Below are positions 1 to 6,616 of a stretch of DNA of 8,342 nt, one piece after another (position 1 is the stretch's first letter; the number at the start of each line of letters is the position of its first letter). The notes below the pieces were generated by a model. It was not told the origin of the DNA. It ran no database searches and was given only the letters and a program-made list of their open reading frames with translations. Origin of the DNA: Phycisphaerales bacterium (GTDB taxonomy: Bacteria; Planctomycetota; Phycisphaerae; Phycisphaerales; SM1A02); contig JAKVBR010000068.1 in the NCBI GenBank assembly GCA_022447165.1, positions 1-8,342 of the forward strand, read 5' to 3'. The position numbers and the translations under genes were made by a program.

Positions 1-355
1 TCATTTCACGACAAGTGAAGATAAAGTGTCAAAAGTAGATACATGTTCAATCGATACGAAAGAACATGGTCATGGGACTTTTGTCAGCGAAAACATTGAG
101 TGCCACAGTGTCCGATTAGCAGAAACTGAGCCGGGCGGGATGTATGATTGGCATCCAGCACCTCGAAAACAATATGTCGTTACGCTCACAGGAACAGTAG
201 AGTTTGAGTTTGGTAATGGCGAGTTACTGACAGTGAAGCCAGGCGACATATTTTTAGCAAACGATTTAGAAGGCAAAGGTCACAAATGGCACATCGTCGG
301 TGACACCCCTTGGCGCCGGCTCTATGTCCATTTAGATCAGCCCCCTACGACTTAA
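1..355 (+). CDS. Small cupin-domain protein, possibly 5'-truncated by the window edge
   Basis: A single-domain cupin of the small beta-barrel type. Visible in sequence are the DWHPAPRKQYVV strand (metal-site His region of cupin motif 1), then EFEFGNGE, KPGDIFLANDLEGKGHKWHIVGD (second motif with G, PGD and late His residues) and a terminal strand RRLYVHL. Proteins of this kind bind a metal or small ligand; the substrate cannot be told. The first in-window start is GTG at 26, giving 109 residues, but the frame is open back to base 2 (reading HFTTSEDK) with no stop. Relatives remembered for this cupin group have about 15-20 more N-terminal residues, including an HF pair, so the real start may be off the left edge. 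No strong Shine-Dalgarno precedes 26. The TAA stop at 353-355 shares the palindrome TTAA with the stop of the convergent tatA. Cupin fold is fairly sure; function is unknown. Confidence 0.75.
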   Translation, partial: HFTTSEDKVSKVDTCSIDTKEHGHGTFVSENIECHSVRLAETEPGGMYDWHPAPRKQYVVTLTGTVEFEFGNGELLTVKPGDIFLANDLEGKGHKWHIVGDTPWRRLYVHLDQPPTT

Positions 356-627
356 CTTGATGCGTCATCCTCATCAGGAGCGGGCGTTAGTTTGACTTCT
401 GATACATCATCTGATGATTCTTCGATTTGCTTGTTTGTTTCGGCTTCAATCTCGTCACCAACGCCTTTGAGGCCCTTTTTGAACTCCACAATTGAGCGAC
501 CAAAGTTTCTGCCCACTTCTGGCAAACGCTTTCCAAAGATCAGCACGCCAATTACAAGCAGGATGACAATCTCTTGCCAACCAAATGAGGAGAACAGTGC
601 TAAAGTTGTTGTAAGTTCGTATTCCAT
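352..627 (-). CDS. tatA: Twin-arginine translocase subunit TatA/TatE
   Basis: A 91-residue TatA-family protein, the pore-forming or membrane-thinning subunit of the Tat system that exports folded proteins across the inner membrane. Residues about 17-32 (WQEIVILLVIGVLIFG) form the single short transmembrane helix. The FGKRLPEVGRNFGRSIVEFKKG segment is the hinge and amphipathic helix typical of the family, and the tail after residue 55 is acidic (DEIEAETN to DEDDASS), as is common. Length is normal. ATG at 627 has a good ribosome site, GAGGAA at 635-640, 7 bases upstream. No TatC is present in the window, so this looks like an orphan tatA, common in lineages that scatter tat genes. TatB is an alternative, but the short acidic tail and lack of a long helix favour TatA. 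The gene is divergent from mltA and ends tail to tail with the cupin. Confidence 0.93.
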   Translation of the reverse strand: MEYELTTTLALFSSFGWQEIVILLVIGVLIFGKRLPEVGRNFGRSIVEFKKGLKGVGDEIEAETNKQIEESSDDVSEVKLTPAPDEDDASS

Positions 628-634
628 GAATTGA

Positions 635-640
635 TTCCTC
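635..640 (-). promoter_or_regulatory. Shine-Dalgarno of tatA
   Basis: On the minus strand GAGGAA lies 7 bases before ATG 627. It is one of only two clear ribosome binding sites in the window, the other being that of the DksA-like gene, and it fixes the tatA start. Confidence 0.75.
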
Positions 641-647
641 AGGGTTT

Positions 648-655
648 AGTATATT
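648..655. promoter_or_regulatory. Overlapping -10-like elements between tatA and mltA
   Basis: Minus strand reads TATACT (648-653) and plus strand TATATT (650-655), each 5 of 6 with TATAAT. They would place a tatA transcript start near 641, just before its ribosome site, and an mltA start near 662. No convincing -35 box is at the right distance on either strand, so this is a weak call based on hexamer match and position. Confidence 0.3.
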
Positions 656-678
656 CTAACACGGAATTCGGCATGAAT

Positions 679-692
679 TGGCTTTAAAGCCA
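679..692. repeat. 14-base perfect palindrome in the tatA-mltA gap
   Basis: TGGCTTTAAAGCCA is a perfect, gapless inverted repeat in the 88-base divergent gap, 23 bases before the mltA start and about 50 bases before tatA. Its placement suits an operator for a dimeric regulator, or a small structure in an mltA leader. No gene for a regulator is next to it. The palindrome is seen directly; its function is inferred. Confidence 0.4.
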
Positions 693-715
693 CTCACAAG
701 CCGATATGTGAACGT

Positions 716-1933
716 ATGTGCATTCGATTTTTGATTCTTACAACGATTTCAGCAACGCTCATAGGGTGTTCTAGCAAACAAACGACAGAATTGCCTTCAA
801 CAGCAACTCCGAACTACACGAGACCGCTTCCCGAGGGCGAGCTCGCACTACGGCTCGTAAGCGTTCATCAATGGCCAGACCTCGGGCACGCTTGGGATAA
901 TCGAGACCTATTTCTTCAAGATTCACTCGATTGGTCTATAGGATGGTTCGATGCTCCATCGAGTAAACAGTGGTTTCCAATGGAAGGCGTGACACACGAA
1001 CAAGCTAAACAATCAGTGATTGAGTTTAGATCGCTATTGAAAGAATCAAAAACAAAATCAGAGTTTTTGAATTCCGTTGAATCACATTTCAACTTGTATG
1101 AATCTGTCGGGTGCGATGATGAAGGCACCGTTTTGTTCACAGGGTACTACTCACCAGATTTTCACGCGTCAACTTCACCATCAAGTGAGTTCAATTCACC
1201 GCTCTACGAACGCCCGCACGATTTAGTGTCGCATCCACATTCTGGCGAGCCACTTGGGAGAGAACTGCCATCTGGTGACATCGTCCCATGGCCAAGTCGC
1301 GCAGAGATTGAATCGCAAGATTTGTTTTCAGGATCAGAACTCGTCTATGTTGCGGACCATTTAGATGCCTACACCATCCATGTCAATGGCTCTGCTCGTT
1401 TACGGATGGATAACGGCGACATTAAATACATTGGGTATGCAGGCAAGACTGACAGATCATACAAAGGACTAGGTGAATCAGTACTTGAAGCCAACCTTGT
1501 GTCGCCTGACAAACTGAGTTTACGAGAGATTCGAAAACTCTATGACAAAAACCCTGAGCAAATATCCTCACTCATAAACAAGAATGAATCGTATGTGTTC
1601 TTCCAAGAATACGATGGTGCGAATTGGCCTGCAGGGTCTCTAGGTTTACCTGTCACTGCACGCCGAAGTGTTGCGACAGATAAGAGCATTTTCCCAAGGG
1701 GCGGCATTGTGCTTGTTGACACTACGGTGCACACATTAAAAGGTGAGAAAAAACCGTTCTTGCAGTTTATGGTTGACCAAGACACAGGCGGAGCAATTCG
1801 CGCGCCAGGTCGTTGCGATTTGTTTATGGGGATCGGTGCAACCGCAGGCATCAAAGCAGGTAAGCAATACTCTGAAGGCAAATTGTATTACTTGTTTTTA
1901 AACCCGAATTCACTCGCGAGCGTCAATCCGTAA
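716..1933 (+). CDS. mltA: MltA-family membrane-bound lytic murein transglycosylase (lipoprotein)
   Basis: A 405-residue lytic transglycosylase that cleaves the MurNAc-GlcNAc bond of peptidoglycan to form 1,6-anhydro ends. Residues 1-18 (MCIRFLILTTISATLIGC) are a lipoprotein signal with lipobox LIGC; Cys18 followed by Ser suggests outer-membrane sorting. MltA-domain landmarks follow: TGYYSPDF (142-149), PLYERPHDLV (162-171), PWPSR (191-195), YVADHLDAYTIHVNGSARLR (211-230), YAGKTDRSYKGLG and FFQEYDG. The C-terminal 3D region, DTGGAIRAPGRCDLFMG (356-372), holds the conserved Asp356 and Asp368, which include the likely catalytic acid. The length suits the family. The 'GYYEP' Glu often seen is Ser146 here. 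ATG 716 is chosen because the signal peptide begins there and an in-frame stop lies shortly upstream; there is no clear Shine-Dalgarno. Its last 24 bases overlap the convergent decarboxylase gene. Confidence 0.92.
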   Translation: MCIRFLILTTISATLIGCSSKQTTELPSTATPNYTRPLPEGELALRLVSVHQWPDLGHAWDNRDLFLQDSLDWSIGWFDAPSSKQWFPMEGVTHEQAKQSVIEFRSLLKESKTKSEFLNSVESHFNLYESVGCDDEGTVLFTGYYSPDFHASTSPSSEFNSPLYERPHDLVSHPHSGEPLGRELPSGDIVPWPSRAEIESQDLFSGSELVYVADHLDAYTIHVNGSARLRMDNGDIKYIGYAGKTDRSYKGLGESVLEANLVSPDKLSLREIRKLYDKNPEQISSLINKNESYVFFQEYDGANWPAGSLGLPVTARRSVATDKSIFPRGGIVLVDTTVHTLKGEKKPFLQFMVDQDTGGAIRAPGRCDLFMGIGATAGIKAGKQYSEGKLYYLFLNPNSLASVNP

Positions 1934-3745
1934 GAACGGGGGCCACGGTCTCACTGCCCTACCATTTCGTTCGTCACCCTTCATTTTGGATGTGCCATCA
2001 AAACCGATGAAACCATCACAATGGTGTACATCACGCGACGGGTCAAACGACGCGCAGAAGTGAAAGAACACTTCGCTCATATCATTGCAATCAATTGAGT
2101 CATCAACTGCGATGACAATGTTTGCTTTTGAACTGTGTTTCTGAATTGCCTCTCCGCCCTGGCCACCCTTCGTTTTGTTGACGCCGATGATGGCGATGCC
2201 ATCCTTGTTTGGCGCTGCGTGCGTTGCATCAATGCCCATTTTGCCACCAGCCCCAAGTTCTGATGCTGCGTGATCGAGAATATCAAGCGGTCCTCGCGTC
2301 AGTTCAATGTCATTTTTGATGTCAATGCCTGACACTTGCTGTAGCACGGCATGCTCATCATGCACATCAACATCTTCGCCCACAACGACGATGAGCTTCG
2401 TCCACGCCATTTGCCCAGCTCCCCAAACTGCGTGCATCACCTTGCGTGCGTGTTCTGTATATTCGGGTTTAATCTTGATGAAAGCGCAATTATGAAACGC
2501 GCCAAACCTTGGCAAGTGATAATCAATAATGTCTGGCACAATGACTTTCAACAGTGGAAGCATGATGCGTTCAGTTGCCTTCCCGAGGTAATAATCTTCT
2601 TGCGGTGGTGGACCAACTACAGTTGCGGGAAACACCGCATTGTTTCGGTGCGTCACTGCTGTTACATCGACAACAGGATAGCGGTCAGGCATTGAATAGT
2701 AACCAGTGTGGTCTCCAAATGGCCCTTCAAAGACAGCACCCTCACCAAGTGGCTCATCGCCTGGCTCCCAGCCGATGTTTCCACATTCGGTACTTACAAA
2801 ACCTTCGATGACAAACTCGCTGTTTGCTGGAACCCACAATGGAACCGTCACACCTTTGACGAGTTCGATGCCTTTCTTTTGCAAATAGCCCGCCATAAGC
2901 AGTTCGCTGATACCTGGAGGAAGTGGTGATGTCGCTGCGTAAGGAAGCACTGTTTCGCCACCAAAACAAATCGCAATCGGCATCGGCTCGCCAATTTCTT
3001 TCCATGAACGCCAGTGGGCAGCACCATCATGATGGATGTGCCAATGCATCGCAAGGTGGGTATCATCGATCAGTTGCGCTCGATACATGCCAATATTGTG
3101 CGATGGCGGCTTCTCATTGAAGCGGTCATCTGCGTGAATCGTGTGCATGCCTGCAAAGGTGATGTAACGCCCATCGCCATTTGCTGTGCCGGACTCTTCT
3201 TTTGTTATGTTGTAACCAACTGCTTCAGGATCACCATCAAGCGGCCAACATTTAATGAGTGGCAAACGAGTTAAATCCACTTCACCGTTTGAGGTGCGTT
3301 TAATGTTTTGTTGACATAACCCTCGACCAGATTTTCGTTTTGGTTTCAGTTTGATGAGCGGGGAAAACTTTTTTGCCATTGAGAGCATTTCGCGAATGCC
3401 TGATGGTGGAACTGGTTTGGCAAGTTCACCAATCTCATCTGCGATGTCACTAAATCCTCGCTGGCCAAGCGCTTGTTCCATCCTGAAGTAAGAACCAAAC
3501 ACATTGATTGCGAGAGGAAAATCGCATCCCTCAACATGTTCAAAGAGAAGGGCTTGACCACCGACACCTTCCCTGCCGGAATCATAAGTTGTTGCGTCGG
3601 AACTCAATGTTGGAGAATGCTTCACTGCTTCTTCTTGTGTAAACCCAGTAATCTCAAGGAGTGGTGAAACGGGATCACTGATTCGTTTCAGTTCGCCAAT
3701 TGAATCCAGATGAGCAAGAAAACTCTGCAAGCATTTAAAAGTCAT
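1910..3745 (-). CDS. ubiD: UbiD-family prenylated-FMN decarboxylase, long form (probably menaquinone biosynthesis)
   Basis: A 611-residue UbiD-family decarboxylase, which uses prenyl-FMN made by UbiX to remove a carboxylate from an aromatic quinone precursor. Numbering from ATG 3745: the N-terminus MTFKCLQSFLAHLDSIGELKRI matches the family start; GLCQQN is near 142; NIGMYR (217-222) holds the expected metal-binding Asn and catalytic Arg; HWHIHHDGAAHW (near 234-245) the metal His; SE at 280-281; EGPFGDHTGYY (340-350) the catalytic acid pair Glu340/Asp345. GSKMGIDAT-like KMGIDAT follows near 502. It is about 110 residues longer than E. coli UbiD (497), with a tail ending DGFIGFDGTSK...RPWPPFLRI that resembles the long menaquinone-type enzymes of Bacteroidetes and Chlamydiae. 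A further in-frame ATG at 3784 was refused because it adds 13 non-family residues and runs into the divergent ATPase gene. No Shine-Dalgarno. The 3' end overlaps mltA by 24 bases. Confidence 0.88.
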   Translation of the reverse strand: MTFKCLQSFLAHLDSIGELKRISDPVSPLLEITGFTQEEAVKHSPTLSSDATTYDSGREGVGGQALLFEHVEGCDFPLAINVFGSYFRMEQALGQRGFSDIADEIGELAKPVPPSGIREMLSMAKKFSPLIKLKPKRKSGRGLCQQNIKRTSNGEVDLTRLPLIKCWPLDGDPEAVGYNITKEESGTANGDGRYITFAGMHTIHADDRFNEKPPSHNIGMYRAQLIDDTHLAMHWHIHHDGAAHWRSWKEIGEPMPIAICFGGETVLPYAATSPLPPGISELLMAGYLQKKGIELVKGVTVPLWVPANSEFVIEGFVSTECGNIGWEPGDEPLGEGAVFEGPFGDHTGYYSMPDRYPVVDVTAVTHRNNAVFPATVVGPPPQEDYYLGKATERIMLPLLKVIVPDIIDYHLPRFGAFHNCAFIKIKPEYTEHARKVMHAVWGAGQMAWTKLIVVVGEDVDVHDEHAVLQQVSGIDIKNDIELTRGPLDILDHAASELGAGGKMGIDATHAAPNKDGIAIIGVNKTKGGQGGEAIQKHSSKANIVIAVDDSIDCNDMSEVFFHFCASFDPSRDVHHCDGFIGFDGTSKMKGDERNGRAVRPWPPFLRIDARE

Positions 3746-3767
3746 GTAGGAATGGTACACTCTGTGA
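3746..3767. promoter_or_regulatory. Very short divergent promoter between ubiD and the ABC operon
   Basis: Only 22 bases separate the two starts. On the plus strand TACACT (3756-3761) is followed by exactly 6 bases and then ATG 3768. On the minus strand TACCAT (3752-3757) is followed by exactly 6 bases and then ATG 3745. Each matches TATAAT at 4 of 6. Since transcription usually begins about 6-7 bases after the -10 box, both messages could be leaderless, which agrees with the lack of ribosome sites. No good -35 box is seen. This is an inference from spacing. Confidence 0.35.
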
Positions 3768-4679
3768 ATGGCAGTGATAGACATACACGGTGTCGAGAAG
3801 ACATATAAAGGAAAAATTCACGCCCTTCGCGGCGTTTCACTTGAAGTTCATGATGGTGAAATTTTTGGATTGCTTGGACCAAACGGTGCAGGCAAATCAA
3901 CGCTCGTCAAAATCTTGATGACTGTAATTAATGCATCAAAAGTTTCCGGAACATTTCTTGGTCATCCAATAGGACACAGACCGTCACTTAAGAAAGTCGG
4001 CTATCTACCAGAGCACCATAAGTTCCCTCAATACCTCACAGCCATCCAAGTTCTGCAATTCTATGGTGCACTATCCAAAGTACCAAAACCAATTCGTACA
4101 AAGCGGGCTTACGCACTGCTTGAACGCCTAGGATTAACTGGCTGGGAGAAGAAGAAAGTCAGCACTTTTTCCAAAGGAATGCGGCAACGGCTTGGGATTG
4201 CGATTGCACTCATCAATGACCCAGATGTTGTTGTGCTAGATGAGCCAACAGATGGTGTTGACCCAGTTGGTCGTCGTGAGATTCGTGATTTACTTGCTGA
4301 GTTGAAAACAGAAGGCAAGGCCGTATTCCTCAATAGTCATTTGCTCAGCGAACTTGAAATGGTTTGCGACCGAGTCGCAATCATGGTCAAGGGGCAAATG
4401 ACAATGCAAGGCACCATTGACGAGTTAACTCGCGAGAGTACGCGATTTGAAATCAATGTAAAAGGCGAAGTGCCTGATTGGGCTGAGCAAACTTTTGATG
4501 ATGTGAGGGGCACGACACTAGTTAAGCATGGCGACGACACTTCTCAACTCCAATCATTGATAGATCAACTCAGAGCGACCAATGTCACCATCAGTTCGAT
4601 TGAGCCCAAGCGAGAATCGCTTGAGGACTTGTTCATGCGTGCAGTCGATTACATAGACAATCCAGGGAGTGTTCGATGA
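3768..4679 (+). CDS. ABC transporter ATP-binding protein (ABC-2 type exporter)
   Basis: A 303-residue nucleotide-binding subunit that powers an exporter with the permease downstream. Walker A is GPNGAGKST (37-45); the Q-loop position reads GYLPEHH (78-84), with Glu where Gln is usual, as in many of this ABC-2/DrrA-like group; the signature is FSKGMRQR (134-141), a degenerate LSGGQ; Walker B is VVVLDE (154-159), with D-loop GVDP (163-166) and switch His191 in FLNSH. After about residue 215 there is a C-terminal regulatory extension (FEINVKGE to SLEDLFMRAV) ending in the SLEDLF motif typical of CcmA/DrrA/NosF-like ATPases. ATG 3768 follows a TACACT hexamer by 6 bases and has no Shine-Dalgarno. 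The stop overlaps the permease start as ATGA, so the two are co-translated. The substrate is unknown; NosF-like or gliding-type exporters are possibilities. Confidence 0.92.
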   Translation: MAVIDIHGVEKTYKGKIHALRGVSLEVHDGEIFGLLGPNGAGKSTLVKILMTVINASKVSGTFLGHPIGHRPSLKKVGYLPEHHKFPQYLTAIQVLQFYGALSKVPKPIRTKRAYALLERLGLTGWEKKKVSTFSKGMRQRLGIAIALINDPDVVVLDEPTDGVDPVGRREIRDLLAELKTEGKAVFLNSHLLSELEMVCDRVAIMVKGQMTMQGTIDELTRESTRFEINVKGEVPDWAEQTFDDVRGTTLVKHGDDTSQLQSLIDQLRATNVTISSIEPKRESLEDLFMRAVDYIDNPGSVR

Positions 4680-5809
4680 CCTTTAAAGCATTACTCATAG
4701 ACGCTTACCGCCAACTCAGCGCAGCAAAACTCTTTTGGCTCACACTAGGACTATCGCTGATCGTTGTTCTCGCATTTGGCTCAATAAGTTTTAATGAAAC
4801 CGGAATGTCGATTTTCTATGGCCTTGGCACGATTGAAAGTGACATGATCCATGAGGGGAGCCCCTGGGCTCGCGGTTTGTATGTCGGCATTTACTCAAAC
4901 TTCCTCGTGACGATATGGCTTTCTTGGATTGCAACTGTGCTTGCACTGATTTCAACATGCACGATCTTCCCTGAGTTTGTGAAGAGTGGCGCTATCGAGC
5001 TGACACTTTCGAAACCGATTTCACGCATCAAATTGTTCTTCATGAAGTATGTCGTTTCACTGTTGTTCGTGCTTCTCCAAGTGCTGGTTTTCTGTGTTGG
5101 TATTTTCATTTGCGTTGGTCTACGAATCGGCGAATGGAACTGGGCAATATTTGGCGCTGTGCCAATCGTGACCATTTTCTATAGTTACCTCTTTGCTGTT
5201 TGCGTGCTTGTTGGAATGATTACTCGTTCAGGCATTGCATCTCTTCTCATTACGGGCGTCTTCTGGATGCTTCTCTGGACTGCACAAACTGCTGAACTTG
5301 CACTCAACCGATTTTCAGTCGGTGAGCGCGTCACAATTGAAAGTTTTGAACAAAGTGTTCTTGAACAAGAAGAAGAACTCAACGCACTCCGCGAAAAATC
5401 GCCGGACGATTTCAGAATTGAAAACAGGCAAAAACGTATTGATGACATGAAGGAAGATATTGCGAGCGCAAAAGATACCTTTGACAAACTCATTGTTTGG
5501 CATGAACCCGTTCGTATTGCACTCATTTTCCTTCCTAAGACTGGACAAACAATCGGGCTCTTAGATCGTTGGTTGAAAGATGACAGCGGTTTTGATATCC
5601 AAGCGATGATGCGAGGCGATATGCGTTCGGTTGAAGAACTTGAAGAGTTTGATAGCACGACGCGCTTTGCAAGGAAGCGCGAAGCATCGAAGCGAATACA
5701 TGATGATTATTCAACGCGGTCGCTTTGGTATGTTGTTGGGACTTCGCTTCTGTTTGAAGGTGTCATTCTTGGATTAAGCGCTTGGTTCTTCTGCCGTAGA
5801 GATTTCTAA
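4676..5809 (+). CDS. ABC-2 type transporter permease with coiled-coil insert
   Basis: A 377-residue membrane subunit of the exporter. Hydrophobic segments lie at about 18-38, 73-96, 121-148, 154-182, 184-203 and 351-373, giving six helices. SGAIELTLSKPISRIKLFFMKYV (104-126) is the cytosolic coupling stretch typical of ABC-2 permeases that pair with CcmA/NosF-like ATPases. Between helices 5 and 6 sits a charged insert of roughly 145 residues. Its first part (about 218-275) is strongly helical and coiled-coil-like (SVLEQEEELNALREK, RQKRIDDMKEDIASAKDTFDKL), and it then carries FLPKTGQTIGLLDRWL (285-300). ATG 4676 lies inside the ATPase stop (ATGA), showing translational coupling. The protein ends in RRDF, a common end in this family. 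The coding region stops 6 bases before the end of convergent proC. Transported substrate is unknown. Confidence 0.87.
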   Translation: MTFKALLIDAYRQLSAAKLFWLTLGLSLIVVLAFGSISFNETGMSIFYGLGTIESDMIHEGSPWARGLYVGIYSNFLVTIWLSWIATVLALISTCTIFPEFVKSGAIELTLSKPISRIKLFFMKYVVSLLFVLLQVLVFCVGIFICVGLRIGEWNWAIFGAVPIVTIFYSYLFAVCVLVGMITRSGIASLLITGVFWMLLWTAQTAELALNRFSVGERVTIESFEQSVLEQEEELNALREKSPDDFRIENRQKRIDDMKEDIASAKDTFDKLIVWHEPVRIALIFLPKTGQTIGLLDRWLKDDSGFDIQAMMRGDMRSVEELEEFDSTTRFARKREASKRIHDDYSTRSLWYVVGTSLLFEGVILGLSAWFFCRRDF

Positions 5810-5815
5810 ACGCGC

Positions 5816-6598
5816 TTAAGATTTGCCAAGTTCAACACCGCGGTCGCGCGCTGCGATGACGCCATTTGCAATGCCTTCTGGCACACCGCTCTCTTTCATT
5901 GATTCGATAGCCGCATGCGTGGTGCCCCCCTTACTTGTGACTGCAGCTCGCATCTCTTCTGCCGAAGTGCTTTTGTCAACCGTTAGCATTTCAGCAGCAC
6001 CTCGAATCGTTTGCCTAACGAGCGAACTTGCCGCGTCTTGTGATAGCCCCGCATCAATGGCTCCCTTCATCATTGCTTCAGCAAGGAGGAAGATGTAAGC
6101 GGGTCCACTTCCTGCAGTAACTGCGTCCATGAGCGATTCATCAACTTCTTCAACAATACCAATTGAGTTAAACAAATCAAAAGCGATCGACGCATCATCT
6201 GAGCTTACTTCTGTTGCGCACGAAAGCCCTGCTGCCCCAAGTCCGAGTTGGCACGGCAAGTTAGGCATGACTCTGACGACAGATTGTTTTCCTGTAGCAC
6301 TTTGAATGAGCGAAATTGGAATGCCTGCCATGATTGAATACACAATGTTTGCATTGACCGCATCTGCAACAAGCGGGAAAATTTGTGGTTTCACAGCAAG
6401 TAAGCAGTGCGTCGTCTCTGGCAACTCACTTGCATCCTCAAAGACGCTACATCCAAGTTCTGCAAACAATGCTCTGGCTTCTTCGGATGGATCTGCAACA
6501 AAAATGTGTGAAGGTAGGAGAACTTGACCTTCTATTGCGCCACGAATAATCGCTCTTGCCATGTTTCCTGCGCCAATGACTGACAATGTAGTGCTCAT
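5816..6598 (-). CDS. proC: Pyrroline-5-carboxylate reductase
   Basis: A 260-residue enzyme that reduces 1-pyrroline-5-carboxylate to L-proline with NAD(P)H, the last step of proline synthesis in the cytosol. From ATG 6598 the protein begins MSTTLSVIGAGNMARAI, the classic N-terminal Rossmann motif GAGNMA (9-14). AVKPQ (68-72), VRVMPNLP (108-115), DAVTAGSGPAY (158-168, dimer/substrate region) and TSKGGTT (221-227) are all present and in order. Length is normal (about 265-275). An in-frame ATG at 6682 would add 28 residues that lie before the Rossmann strand and overlap accA; it was refused. There is no Shine-Dalgarno. It is divergent from accA with 18 bases between starts and ends 6 bases from the permease stop, with no terminator between. 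Confidence 0.96.
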   Translation of the reverse strand: MSTTLSVIGAGNMARAIIRGAIEGQVLLPSHIFVADPSEEARALFAELGCSVFEDASELPETTHCLLAVKPQIFPLVADAVNANIVYSIMAGIPISLIQSATGKQSVVRVMPNLPCQLGLGAAGLSCATEVSSDDASIAFDLFNSIGIVEEVDESLMDAVTAGSGPAYIFLLAEAMMKGAIDAGLSQDAASSLVRQTIRGAAEMLTVDKSTSAEEMRAAVTSKGGTTHAAIESMKESGVPEGIANGVIAARDRGVELGKS

Positions 6599-6616
6599 GC
6601 TTTGTACACTACCAAT
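6580..6616. promoter_or_regulatory. Divergent promoter between proC and accA
   Basis: Plus strand: CTGACA (6580-6585, 5 of 6 with TTGACA) lies 19 bases before TACACT (6605-6610, 4 of 6 with TATAAT), and exactly 6 bases later comes ATG 6617. Minus strand: TAGTGT (6606-6611, only 3 of 6) lies 7 bases before proC ATG 6598 and overlaps the plus-strand hexamer almost entirely. The 19-base spacer is longer than ideal, and the -35-like box lies inside proC. The layout repeats that seen between ubiD and the ABC operon. Confidence 0.35.

Noticed and set aside
1540..1881. 113-codon minus-strand frame
   Set aside because: Antisense to the conserved 3D domain of MltA; no recognisable domain.
2307..3120. 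Several plus-strand frames of 60-114 codons
   Set aside because: All are antisense to the well-conserved UbiD coding region and show no family features.
3746..3784. Upstream ATG 3784 for the UbiD protein
   Set aside because: Adds 13 residues foreign to the family and overlaps the start of the divergent ATPase gene; ATG 3745 gives the normal N-terminus.
5185..5658. 157-codon minus-strand frame rich in Ser
   Set aside because: It lies wholly inside the permease gene, whose family match and coupled start are clear; composition is that of an antisense shadow.
6602..6616. TTG 6602 as the accA start
   Set aside because: Overlaps the likely -10 box, has no ribosome site and adds nothing seen in the family.
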